A stretch of 64,000 nt of DNA from Lasiosphaeria ovina (Eukaryota; Ascomycota; Sordariomycetes; Sordariales; Lasiosphaeriaceae), in contig JAULSN010000007.1 in NCBI GenBank assembly GCA_033439765.1, positions 2,790,001-2,854,000 of the forward strand. Reading direction: 5' to 3'. Positions 26,443-37,400 of the stretch are shown here, in pieces. Every line of letters begins with the position of its first letter. The first letter of the stretch is position 1. The translations under genes and the position numbers were made by a program. The notes beneath the pieces were generated by a model that did not search any database, was not told where the DNA came from, and saw only the letters and a program-made list of their open reading frames with translations.

Positions 26443-26775
26443 ACGTCTCAGAGGGGATTGTCGGGACGACGGGCTAGATTTCCTGAAATTACTGCCCAAA
26501 AATTTGTACATAGACTTTGGGAGTGGGGATCATTTTGTGCTGTAAAAATCATTCCAGAGTTTCAAGCCCAGTCCCAGTTCCACGCACCGTATGTGCTCGA
26601 ATGCAGATTAAATGTGTGAAGAGCGGTGTGAGCAATAACAACAGCCCAGCAAGGAGGAAGGAGCAACCGCTCAAGCCTTCCATCTTTTGACAAGCAGCCC
26701 GGTGATTAGATGAGCCGAATTGGAAGTGACAAACCAAACTCCCTGCAGAAACCTCTAACTCCGCCGTTTGAGGTT

Positions 26776-27342
26776 TTTAGTCCATGTCGTGGGCCTCGAA
26801 GCGGAACACCACCCGCAGTGAAGATCTCGCCTACTCACTGATGGGCATCTTTGACGTCCACATACCCTTGCTCTACGGCGAAGGGGACAGGGCCTTCCTT
26901 CGGCTACAGCAGGAGATCATACGAGCCTCCAGCGACGAGTCTCTCTTTTGCTGGGGCCTCTCGAAGCGCAGACTTGTGGGCGACGGACTGTTCGCCAAAT
27001 CTCCTGCAGACTTTGAGGGGTCTGGTTCCGTCATCAGCGGCCATCCGGACCTGCCGCCATACCAAACTGGACACCACTCGCTGACTAACAGAGGACCACT
27101 GCTTGAGAAACCTCTCACCACCATCGGTTCAGGCAATGACGGACTTCGACTGGAAAAAGAGCCTCCAGTCGGGCCTTGGGACGATAAAATTTGATGTTTC
27201 ACGAAAAGAGGGCTATGAGTGGACCCTGGAGATTGACCTGGTAATGGCGGAGGCGGGAGCGCAGGAAGATAACAGCACGCTCTCAAGTCAGGAAGGCAAC
27301 CGCTTCGGAAAGAACTTCAGTTGGATATCATCAGAGACCTGA
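26776..27342 (+). pseudogene. HET-domain gene fragment (3' part of HET domain)
   Basis: The frame opens with MSWASKRNTTRSEDLAYS, then LMGIFDVHIPLLYGEG and AFLRLQQEIIRASSDESLF. These are the conserved end of many HET (heterokaryon incompatibility) domains. The N-terminal half of the domain is missing: upstream lies the 3' region of the Cip1-like gene. After about 27100 coding-like sequence continues in another frame (WKKSLQSGLGTIKFDVSRKE) to a stop near 27342. An AG directly precedes the block, so it may be an exon whose upstream exons were lost. Best read as a truncated, frameshifted relic rather than an active gene. Confidence 0.7.
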
Positions 27343-28419
27343 GCTGCGGAGTCCCGCGGCGCAGGCAACCAAGAGTAACGACCCTGTACAGCTGCAGTTG
27401 ATTATTCGGCTGATGGGATCCAAGAAACATGAGAAGCCTGGAGTTGTTAATTATTTCTCCCTCGCACAGGTTGTTCTTCGTCTCGGCTGGCCGCCTCCTT
27501 GGACATTTACTGATTTAATCTGCCGTGTTGGGTGTGAATAGCCTTGTCAATGCCGAGATTATCTAGCCAATTGGGATTGGCAGAACGATGTCGCTCAGGC
27601 CCGAGGCGTTGGACGGCAAGCCACGCCGCAATCCCAAGGCCAACGCGCAAACATGAGAGGACGCCACAACAAAAGTTCAATTGGTACCATGCATCCGGTC
27701 AGCTCTTGCACTCGGCAAGGCTCCCGGCCAGATTTCGAAAGAGACGCCGAAGGAATCAAATCTTTGACGATATTCGTCGCACAAGCGCGAGAACCTGGGC
27801 TTTGACTTGGAGTGTGGTCTGTGCAGCGCTTATTTTTGAGTCGTGAAAGGTCTGCGATTGGACATGTAACGGTTCCATCATCTCCATCGTCAGTTTCGAT
27901 CTATTTCCCTCAACGCAGCCTCGACACACCAGCAGAGGATGAGCCGGCCTCTTTTTCTGTCATACACCTTAGTAGCCTAACAACGTGAGAATTATTTGCC
28001 ACGATGGATTTTATTGCGAGCATATTTGGTGCCATGCAGAGATTCGGCGCGATCCTTCACCGAGACTGCCCAGCTTACGACATGAGGTAGGTTCAGCTCA
28101 AGCGACACCATGGCACAGCCTACCTCATGAAACGCTTGGCAGGGAAAACCGCACGCAACTCGAATTTCGTTCTACCTCTGGCCTTGAGAAAGATGGATTC
28201 CTCGCCGAAATGAGTTCTGTGCGCCCAAGTTCGGTCAGGTACCTAGGGAGACCGACCAAAGAATCCTGTGTGGGAAAGTATATAGAGTCTGGGAAGAGTT
28301 GCGGCTCCAACGTTGCGACTGACCTCTTCACAACCTCACATTTACACACAAATTCTCGCTTATCAGCTTTGCAGCCTTTTCGCTCCCTATCCAAGCCATA
28401 ACAATTGCATCTTGTCACC
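27343..28419. other. Intergenic region, no supported gene
   Basis: No coherent coding sequence. A TATA-like GTATATAGA (about 28278-28286) lies some 135 bases before the next ATG, followed by a C/T/A-rich leader, so the distal 200 bases are probably the promoter of the NlpC/P60-like gene. Confidence 0.45.
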
Positions 28420-29465
28420 ATGAAGCCCGTCTTCTTCATCCTCTGGCTGCTCTCCGCCGGCTTCGCAGCGGCCAGCAACATCACAGAGCGATCAGTCCTT
28501 AACGGCCCCTGCACTGGCGCCGGTGGGGCTCCTGGTGTCTGCATCCACAAGGGTGCGTGCGGCTCCGGCGCCAAGTTCATCGACAACGCCTGCCCTGAAA
28601 CCCCCGATGACGTTAAATGCTGCACCAAGACGTCGTGCGGTAGTGCCGGTGGCAACTGTCGCTTCACTTCGCAGTGCGCGTCGGGAAACACGCAGTCGGG
28701 CCTCTGCCCGGGTCCCGCCGACTTCAAGTGCTGTCTGCCGACGAAGACGGATCCAAACCCCAAGCCTCCGACGAAAGCCCCTGGCTTAGCCATCCTCGCC
28801 AAGGCGAAGGAGGCAGTGGGCGTGCCCTGTGAGTCGCCCTCTTCGTGTCCTCTCTGGCAGATTGGCGTGAGGAGACTGTGGCTAACGGGTATGATACAAA
28901 TAGACAGGTTCGGTAGCGGGTCCTGCTCCGGTCCCACCGGAAACCCCAAGTCATTCGACTGTTCCGGTCTTGTCAGCTGGGCCGTTTGTCAGGTTACGCA
29001 CCGGAGCCTGTTCGACGAAAACTTGCGCGAGACTTACAAATTGTACTGCGCATCCGAGTCCAAGTCGAAATACAAGTATGTTTTGTTGTTTCTTGTCAAA
29101 GCCGAGACTCTGTCGGCTTTCTCGCCTGCCTCGAGCGTCGAGATCCACTTACCCGAGGCGCCGCGAGAATGCAGGCCTAATCCCATTCAATAAGACAATC
29201 TAATCAATCATTGAGTATCTGCTGACGCTGGTCTTGTCGCCTCATTAGGAAGATTCCATTTTCCCAGCGGCGTGCCGGCGACGCCGTCTTCTTTGGCCCC
29301 AACAAGTGCAGATGCCCGGGCAGGGATGTGCACCACGTCGCCCTCATGCTCGACTCGGGCACGCGCATTTGGAACGCCCTCAATAAGGGCACCAAGGTTC
29401 GCGAGGACAACTTCAAGAACTGGCCTGGCAGGGATGCCCCGTGCCCCTACGTCATTCGGTTTTGA
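28420..29465 (+). CDS. Secreted NlpC/P60-like hydrolase with Cys-rich N-terminal repeats
   Basis: Predicted secreted cysteine hydrolase of about 265 residues. Exons 28420-28828, 28904-29075 and 29249-29465 join as T|AC and AA|G, restoring VGVPYRFGSGSCSG and YKKIPFSQRRAGDAVFF. A signal peptide ends near residue 19. Two Cys-rich modules follow, each with a CCTK- or CCLP-type double cysteine, then a Pro/Lys linker and the catalytic domain. The presumed nucleophile Cys is in FDCSGL and the His in DVHHVALML, matching the NlpC/P60 pattern known from bacterial peptidoglycan endopeptidases. Fungi lack peptidoglycan, so the target is probably bacterial wall or an altered substrate; that is inference. 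The third catalytic polar residue cannot be fixed by eye. Introns show it is a settled nuclear gene. Confidence 0.85.
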
Positions 29466-30336
29466 TGAAGGGTTGAAGGTATAATGACGAGAGGATAAGT
29501 GGCTCAGGGGAAAATAGGGTACAACTCTAGACCTATTGTAACCTAGTATCTTTTTTTCCTTTCTTTCTTAGCCAACCACCCCCTATATAAGGTGGCTAGC
29601 CTGCCCTCTCTGATCTTACGGGGGGGGAGGGGCGTCTTTTTCTCTTCTTTCCAGCTTATTGGAAGAAAACTCCACTCTTTTACGAATGATCTAAGTTTTA
29701 TAGTCCTTTTGACCGATCCTGTGCCTATCCTTCGATTACCGACCTTCCAGATGACCGCTTTCTACTAGTAAGGCTCGCCTTGCAGTGGTTTTGGTGGTTT
29801 TTTGGAAGACGGTGAAGCTGCCGATGTGGTCCTCGGGGGTCCATGGCTGGGAACTCTCGGAATTCAAACAGCCCGACGAAGCCAGGCTTGTCCGTCCAGG
29901 GAATATCGTGTCGAAATGGGCGCATCCGCCAGCATCCTTGCAGTCTGCGTTGCTGTAGTTCGGCGAGGAGAAAAGAAAACCCAGTTGATTAATTTCATTG
30001 CACACGATTTTGGGGACGAGTCTTTTTGTCTTGCTAGTTTCTATTACTCATGGCGAATTAACTTATTAACTTACTCATAGAATTGGCAGTAGATGCCGTG
30101 GTCGGGGCCTACAGCCCCAACCTTTGTCGGTAGGCTCGTTGAACTCCAGGCATCTGATCACGGGGCATTAATGTCAAGCCGAAGAATAAGCGGTGGCCGT
30201 GGTTGCCTGGAATTAGCTCCGCCACGAGATTAATTAGAGCGGGAGGCCCCTTCTCAGTCGGGTCAGACGCTTCCCCACCAATCCATTCAACCGTTTCTAA
30301 ATCCTAGGCCGACCTGGTTAATACGGATAACTTGCA
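29466..30336. other. Intergenic region with a possible small relic
   Basis: It contains a G-run (about 29620) and no clear gene. On the minus strand (about 29736-30005) neighbouring frames give fragments such as NADCKDAGGCAHFDTIFP and KPGFVGLFEFREFPAMDP that could be a broken protein, but I recognise no family and the support is weak. Confidence 0.35.
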
Positions 30337-30633
30337 GTGACAAGACGAAAGGCCGCACCGCAATAGGTCGTCTGCACGACATTCCACCCGAACGTCGCTA
30401 CACGTATGAGCAGCTCCCAACGCCCACTTCGATCCGCCTCGTCAGCCTCAAGCTCAAGACACTGCAGGGTCAGGGCCAGGGCCAGGGCCAGGCACAGCCT
30501 GAGAGTGTCAGTGATGATGGCCCCATCGAGCTCTCGATGCGCGTTGTCGACCTCGGGGACCAACTCACCACCTACGAAGCCCTTTCGTACACGTGGGGCC
30601 GTCCCGTCACCGTATTCCCCTCGCTCAAGGCGC

Positions 30634-30676
<43 letters not shown>

Positions 30677-33492
30677 CTGGGACGGCGATGCGTTGCCGGT
30701 GCTGTGCGACGGCAGGGTGCTGCCCATAACGCTCAACCTGTACCGCTACCTGCTCGAATGGCGGCACATCTGCCAAGTCATGGCCAACCCGCCCCCCGCA
30801 CATCGCTGCCAAGATGGCCACCACCTCCCTCCGTCTGCCGACCGAGATGTGGATCGACGCTTTGAGCATCAACCAGCACGATGCCGACGAGAAGGGCGTC
30901 CAGGTCGCCCTGATGGGCCGCATCTACCGCCAGACCACCAAAATCACTGTATGGCTGGGCCACGAGGACGTCTTCACCCGCCCCGCCCTCGAGTTGCTGT
31001 TCAAGCTGGCCACAACGCCGCGCGCCACGGCCAGGGCGGCGCGGGCCCAGCATCGCCTGCCCGCAAGGTGCACCGCGCTGGGGCTTCCCGCTTGGGACTC
31101 GAGCCACTGGTGGCCCGTGTTCGCCTTCCTGCAACGTGCCTGGTTCCGTCGCAGTTGGGTCATCCAGGAGCTGGCTCTTGCCCCCAAGGCCCAGATGCAG
31201 TGCGGCACCCTCACCTTCCCCTGGGAGGCGCTGGCCAACGCCTGCATCAACCTGACCGAGACGGGACTGGGCGAGGCCGTCGACATGTGGGCCTGGTTCG
31301 AGGTCAACGGCCCCCGCCTGGGCACGCCACTGTGGGACGACGAGCTTAACCCCATCATCGTCCACTCACCCCGCCCGGACGACGACTGCAACCTCTTCAC
31401 CACCCTCGAGCGCCGTCGGCCCAGCTACCTGGCCTTGATCGCCCTAGAACACATCAAGAAGCGCAGCTATAACCCCGCCAGCGTGGGCCAGCGGCGCACG
31501 CCAGCGACAGTGCAAGAGGAAGAGGAAGAACAGGAGGCCCAACCTGTCCCGCTGTTGCAGCTGCTGGACGACTGCCGCGGTTGCGATGCGAGTGATCCCC
31601 GCGACAAGATCTTCGCCTTTCTGGATATCGCCTAGAGCCCCCCGCGCGCGCCGGCTGTAGCGCACGAGTCTCTGCGTCCTCTCCGTGCTGACTACCACCT
31701 CGCAGCAGCAGAGGCATTTCTCCAGGCCGCCTGGCACATCCTGCTGACTGCGGCCAACTCGCTCGAACTTCTCAGCCGGCAGAGCCTGCCGCATAACGAC
31801 GACCCGCCGTCCCGCGTCATTGACATTGCGTCGTGGGTGCCGGACTGGAGCACCGGCCCGCAGGTCAGGCGCCTGGCCAGCCCAGCCGCCGCCAAATGGG
31901 CTGCCTCGCGCGGCCTGCCCTGGGTGCCTCCCGAGCCCGCCAAGCTGCACCAGCCCTTCCTCGCGGTCCACGGCGCGCTGGTCGACACGGTCGCCGCCGT
32001 AACCGACACTTTGGACGGGTTCAAGTTTTCCCCAACAGAATTCGCCGTGCTCACCGACGCGTCGGGCAGCTTCGGCTTTTCGCTGACAAAGTCCGCCGTC
32101 GTGGCCGCAGAGCTTCCCCCGCGCTACCCCTGGCCGCCGCAGGACAGCTCCTCCCCGGACCAGACGCCCGGTGAGGTCCTGTGGCGGACTATGGCAGCCG
32201 ACACGATCGACGGCACCACCGGTCCGGCCCCGATTGCGTACCATAGCGTGTTCCACGGGGCGTGGCAGCGGACAGCACGGCGGGCGTGCCGCGACATGAA
32301 CTCTAACCATGGGCTGCGCGACGCCAAGAAACACGCCGAGTGGCAGCGCGTGTTCGAGAGCTGGGAGCCGCTGTTCCCGGACGAGGTGGACGACGCCGTG
32401 CCCGAGTTCGACAGCTCCGCCTCTGAAAAGCAAAAAAAGCGGCCAAACCTCTTGTCCGGCCCCGGCCGCACCGAAGGCTACGCCGAGCTGCTCGCCGCCA
32501 GCCGCGGCGTGGCCCGCACCAAGCACACGCTGCCGCCCGACGCCAACGAACCCGACGGCGGCAGTGATAAGTACGGCATGTGGGCGTACGCGCCGCGGCC
32601 CGACGCCAAGCGCTCGCAGACAGACCGCGTTTTTGACGAAATGCTTGCCGCCGTCATGGCCAGCCTACAGCACGATCGCGACGTAGAAGAGCGAGACCAG
32701 GAAATTTCTTCTGTCCCCGGTCTTATTAATCCCGCAACAGCTAGCGATGCTGACTACACCGCAGACCAAGCCCTGCTCAGCAAGGCCCTGCAGCTGCTAG
32801 CAGTAGACACTGACGGGGACGCTGCCGAGGCCCGCGCACACGCGGCGCAGCTGGTGGCTCTACAGACGGAGCTCGAGGCGCTAGCGGAGCGGGCAGCGGC
32901 AGACCCGGGCCTGGAGCTGGCGCTGCGGAAGCAGCAACAGGGGATAGCCACTGGGGACGGGGCGGCCAAGGTGCAAGGTCGGTTCGTGCGCATTGGCAAC
33001 GGCATCGCGGAACTAGATACCGACTTCACGATAGACCTTTCACCCGAGAAGGACAAGCTAGCCGTGGCTGTTCACGGCCTTCTGCGTGACGCATGTGGGG
33101 GGAGCTGGTCGCTGGAGCGGCCGGAGACGCCTGAGTTTGACGACGGACTTGAGAGTCAGGATGAGGAGGATGGCGGTGTTGTTGGTGCCATTGTTGCGGC
33201 TGACGCAGAAGACAGAGAGGAGATGGCTGCGGCCTTGACGGCGCGGCACGAGGCAGTCTCGACGGGGCGCGCCATTTTCCGGACAGAGGAGAACTACTTA
33301 GGTAACGGCCCCCGGAGCGCAGTGCCGGGCGACCAGGTGTGGGTGCTGGCCGGCGCCGCCACGCCCATTGTGCTGCGGCCGCGAGCCGACGGGCGGTTTG
33401 TGCTCGTGGGCGAGGCGTATGTCCACGGCATCATGCGCGGCGAGGCATTTGACCGACCCGGTTTCTCCATGCGGCACATTGAGCTTGCGTAG
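30337..33492 (+). pseudogene. HET-domain protein gene with frameshift and premature stop
   Basis: A large HET-domain gene, about 1,000 codons if intact. The domain starts with TSIRLVSLK and YEALSYTWG, continues with MWIDALSINQHDADEKGVQV, IYRQTTKITVWLG, WFRRSWVIQELALA and DPRDKIFAFLDIA, then a long C-terminal region ending with the usual VLVGEAYVHGIMRGEAF. Two lesions are seen. A 34-bp imperfect tandem duplication (30765-30798 against 30799 onward) shifts the frame between LLEWRH and the IDALSINQ part. A TAG at 31633-31635 then stops the frame, although the same frame stays open and similar for another 1.85 kb (SWVPDWS). No start codon lies in the frame upstream of the domain (open from about 30234), so a 5' exon may be missing too. 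A 13-residue poly-Asp run from a GAC repeat sits near 30636-30675. HET proteins mediate non-self recognition and cell death in fungi; this copy is probably inactive. Confidence 0.85.
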
Positions 33493-33863
33493 GAGGCCAT
33501 AGTTTGCTGGGATATAGAGCAGACTTTTTCAGGCCCAAGCTGCATCCAGCTCTAGACAGAAGCAGCATCCACCCGCCCCATGACCGCGCTGTTGACCTTT
33601 CCAATCCATGATGCAGAACTGCTAGATGATTAAAAATGAGGAATACTCGGCGCACCCACCCCTAACTGTAATTTGAAACCCCTAGTATCAATCGCCAACT
33701 AAGGTGGGGGAAAATCAAAATAAAAGAAGAGAAAAGAATTACACTTCACCCTGAAGCCGTAAGAAAAATGGGGAAAATGAGGAGAAAAGTAACGCCACGA
33801 GCCTCGAACAAACAAATGAAATTGTAAATTGCAAATTGCAAACACAAAATATAGAAAGCAATG

Positions 33864-33999
33864 GGGCCCAATCGGGATTCGAACCCGAGACCACGCACAT
33901 ATCATATCAGTTTGCCCGTTGCCCAGGCAATGGGGATTCTTGGAAACAAGAAAGAGTCGACCACCCGAAGTGCGAATCATACCACTAGACAATTGAGCC
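33864..33999 (-). tRNA. tRNA-Pro(CGG) with a 64-nt intron
   Basis: The minus strand reads a full cloverleaf. Acceptor strand GGCTCAA (33999-33993) pairs with TTGGGCC (33871-33865), with one G-T pair; the discriminator C is at 33864. The D arm is GTCTAGTGGTATGAT. Anticodon stem CGCAC (33974-33970) pairs with GTGCG (33898-33894); the loop is TTCGGGT with anticodon CGG (33967-33965). The T arm is TCGGG-TTCGAAT-CCCGA. An intron (about 33900-33963) sits after position 37, the canonical nuclear tRNA site. Mature length is 72 nt. It lies between the HET relic and the ABC transporter. Confidence 0.93.
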
Positions 34000-34416
34000 G
34001 CTGGAACGAGCCAGTGAGCTTGTGTTTGTTGAGGCACAGGATTGCGAGATTGGGTTATCTTCCCTGGAAGAGGCTTTTCCGGCAGGACGGAAACTCCACA
34101 ATCCACATGGCTATGGATCCGGCTCCGTACGAATATGGATATGCTTTGTGGGTTGCCATTGTGGGCTCAGGTGGCCGCCTGTCTTGTCTGTGCGGCGGGC
34201 CTGCCAAGTCCAGAGTAGGCTCTCGTCTAGACTTGGAGATGAGAAGGGTTGTGCGTCTTTGCATGGGAACACCAAGCAAAAGCATGAACAGGCAGGTGGG
34301 AAACAGGTGTGTACACCATCAAACAGCGTCTATTATTTCCAGATCAAATCTATCAGGTATCAAGTAATTATCCTCAAACTCCAGGCCCGCACTAAACACA
34401 TCCACATGTCATCCAT

Positions 34417-37400
34417 CTACGCCTCGACCTCCTTAGCCTTTTCCTTCCTGGTAAACAGACCCTTGATCCCGTTTATCCCCTTCCCAACGGCGCCCAAGAC
34501 CCACCCGAACCCAAATGTCCAGCCCTTGATGCGCACAGTGTAGATGAAGAAGTACACAAGCCTATTACAAACATGCCGTTAGCCAGCAATTCAGGAACCG
34601 CGAGTGAGAAAAAACTTACGCCCAGTTGGACACGCAAAAGGCCAGGAAGATTCCAAAGTTGCGCCACTTGTCGGACGGCTTGACGTTCAGCGCCGTCAGA
34701 TACTCGTTGCCGCTTCCGTACGGGCAGTAACCACAGTTGGTCGTCGCGTTGGGGTCGATCAGGTAGCCCTGGCCGGCCTGCCGCACAAAGGCGCCCGCAA
34801 AGTCCAGGCACGTCTGGCCCGACGGCGGGTTGAAGTAGGCGGCCTCGCTGTCGGCGCACACGACGGGCTGGCCGATAAGCGTCGCAGACAGGACGCCCGC
34901 GATGTAGTACGTGCTCGGATTGAGGTAGTAGAGCTGCGCGAAACGAGCGTTAGCATGGACAACAGAAGAATTTTGTATGAGCACGAGCTTACCCAGTATT
35001 TCCAAAACACGTTGAACTGGTTGTACGGCACGACGACGCCGTTGAAGAGGGAAAAGATAACGAGGAAGAACGGCAGCACGTTGCTGATGACGGTGAAATC
35101 GGGCGCCCACGCCGTGATCCACTGGCCCCAGCTCGCCTGGAACAGGTAGAAGAGCAAGGTCATGAGGTAGACATAGCCGGCGGCCGGAGCCTCCGTCGGC
35201 AGGCCCGTGGGCAGATACCACAGCAGCCAGTACACGGTTCCGGCAATGATGGACCCTGGAATCTCGGACAGGATCTCGGCGGTGCAGAACGCGACCCAGC
35301 CGTAGATGCGCGACGGATGCTCGCGCGCCTCCCACAACGCGCGGTTGGTGTAGAACTTTGGCACGACCGAGTTGAGGACCGTGGCCGGGATCATGATGAT
35401 AAGGAACAGCGTGAACATGCGGTTCTGCATGTCGGCTACGCTGTTGCCCAGCTTCCAAAAGGTAAACCCGTTGAAGATGCCGACAATGACCGACACAAAC
35501 AACCTGCTGTACATGTACGAGGGGTCACGCCACTGGTGGATGAACATGCGCTTGGTGAGGTGTATGATCTGAGCCGTCACAGGAGCGGCGAACTGGTGCT
35601 GCCCGGCGATGGTCTCGGCCGAGTCTTGCAGCTTGCTGCGCTCGGCCTTGATGCGCTGAATCTCGTCGGCCAGCTCCTTGTTCTGTGCCGAATTGCGCCA
35701 CTCCCTGTTCCAGTTGATGCGCGTGCCATCCGGCCGGCGCCCGCCTTTTGCTGCCGTCTCGAGAATGAACTCGGCCACGTTCTTGCCCGGCGGGCAGTGG
35801 ACGCCGCGCTCCGCAAAGTAATCAATCACGGCGCTTCCGTTGTTGCCCACGGGGCCAAAGTAGAAGACGTTGCCTCCCGGGTTGAGCGCCAGGATCTTGT
35901 CAAACTCTTGGATCAGATCCGACGACGGTTGGTGGATGGTGCAGACAACAGCCTGGCCGGCCGCGCAGAGCTTCCGGAGGAACCTCACGATGGAGAATGC
36001 CGACTGCGAATCCAAGCCGCTGGTGGGCTCGTCGAGAAAGAGAAGCAGAGAAGGCTTGGCAGCCAATTCAACTCCAATTGTCAGTCGCTTCTTTTGTTCG
36101 ACGCCCAGCGAGGCAATGATGGCATCCTGGATGTCCTGCAGCTCGAGCAGGTCGATGATCTTGTCGACGTACTCCAGCTTTTCATGGCGTGGAGTCTCAC
36201 GGCTCTGGCGAAGCAGCGCCGAAAATTCTAGGGCCTCCCGAATCGTAGCCGTCTCGTCGTGCAGGTCCATCTGCTCGACAAACCCGGTACTGCGTTGGAA
36301 CTCGTTGCCGAGGACTTTGCCGTCAACAAGCATGTCGCCGCTGACAACTCCAACAGTCTGCCGCTGCGAGAGCGTGTTGAGCAGCGTCGTCTTGCCAGCG
36401 CCACTCGCGCCCATGAGCGCAACCATGACTCCAGGCTTGGCATAGCCATTAATCTTGTTAAGCAGCTGCTTTGGACCTTGCGGTGTTGGGACAGTGTACG
36501 AGACATTCTCCCACGTAAAGATCTTCTCGCTCTTGGCCAATGACCCGAGAACTTCATCCTGAGTCAGCTGAGCACTGAGTGCCCCGGCCGATGATTCACC
36601 CGAGCTCGCTCCCTTCTCCTCGTCGGGCTTGCCAGCAGCCTTGACGAGTTTCTTAGACTTCTTGGACTTTTTGAAAACAAGCGCCCCCGCCCCGGAGCCG
36701 ACAAATGAAAACATCTCGGTGGCAACTACCGTGACCAACAGGTACAGGACGGAGAAGGCAATCACAACACCAAAGTTTCGCCACAGGTGGGCCCGGGTGT
36801 AGTCGTACTGCACACCGAGATAGTCATCTCCCGAGACGCTGTTGCGACCTGGCTGCGAGCCAGGCAGGGCACATCCTTGGTTTTCAGGCAAAATGCCTGG
36901 TCCCTGGGGCACGAGCTGCTCGGGAGCGCACTGCATGATGCGGCCGTGGAACTCGTTGGTGAGCACCGCCTCGAAAGCGTAGGCAGCCGGGTTAATGTAG
37001 AAGATCCACCCAAACCAGATCTTCTGCGACAACAGTACAGGTTTGGCAACCACGTAGCCAGTGTATATGATGAGCAGATTCAGCGCGACACCGGAGAAGC
37101 GCACGGCATCGTCGATGGTCGGAGACAATGCGGCGAACATTCGGTAGAGTGCCGTAAAACAGAAGGTGGTCACGTAGATAAAGAGCAGGTAGATGAAGAA
37201 CTTGCCAGGCTCGAGGGCGAGATTCGTCATGAAGTACATGATGACGCCGAATATGACGACCTGGGCCAGGAGGACCGGTATATCTGTGAGTGCTCGGGCG
37301 AGATTGACAGCGCTGGGTCGGTAGAAGGCGTATTCCTTATGGCGGGCCACGATGACGCGGCCTGACACGGCCTTCATGAGCTCGGCAAGCTGGAGCCACC

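Noticed and set aside
30406..30729. Plus-strand open frame with a Thr run, starting at an ATG near the HET relic
   Set aside because: It is the wrong frame across the GAC repeat; the HET motifs lie in the neighbouring frame.
33861..34367. Plus-strand open frame beginning MGPNRDSNPRPRTYHISL
   Set aside because: Its start is the antisense of the tRNA-Pro T arm; such peptides are a common artefact over tRNA genes.
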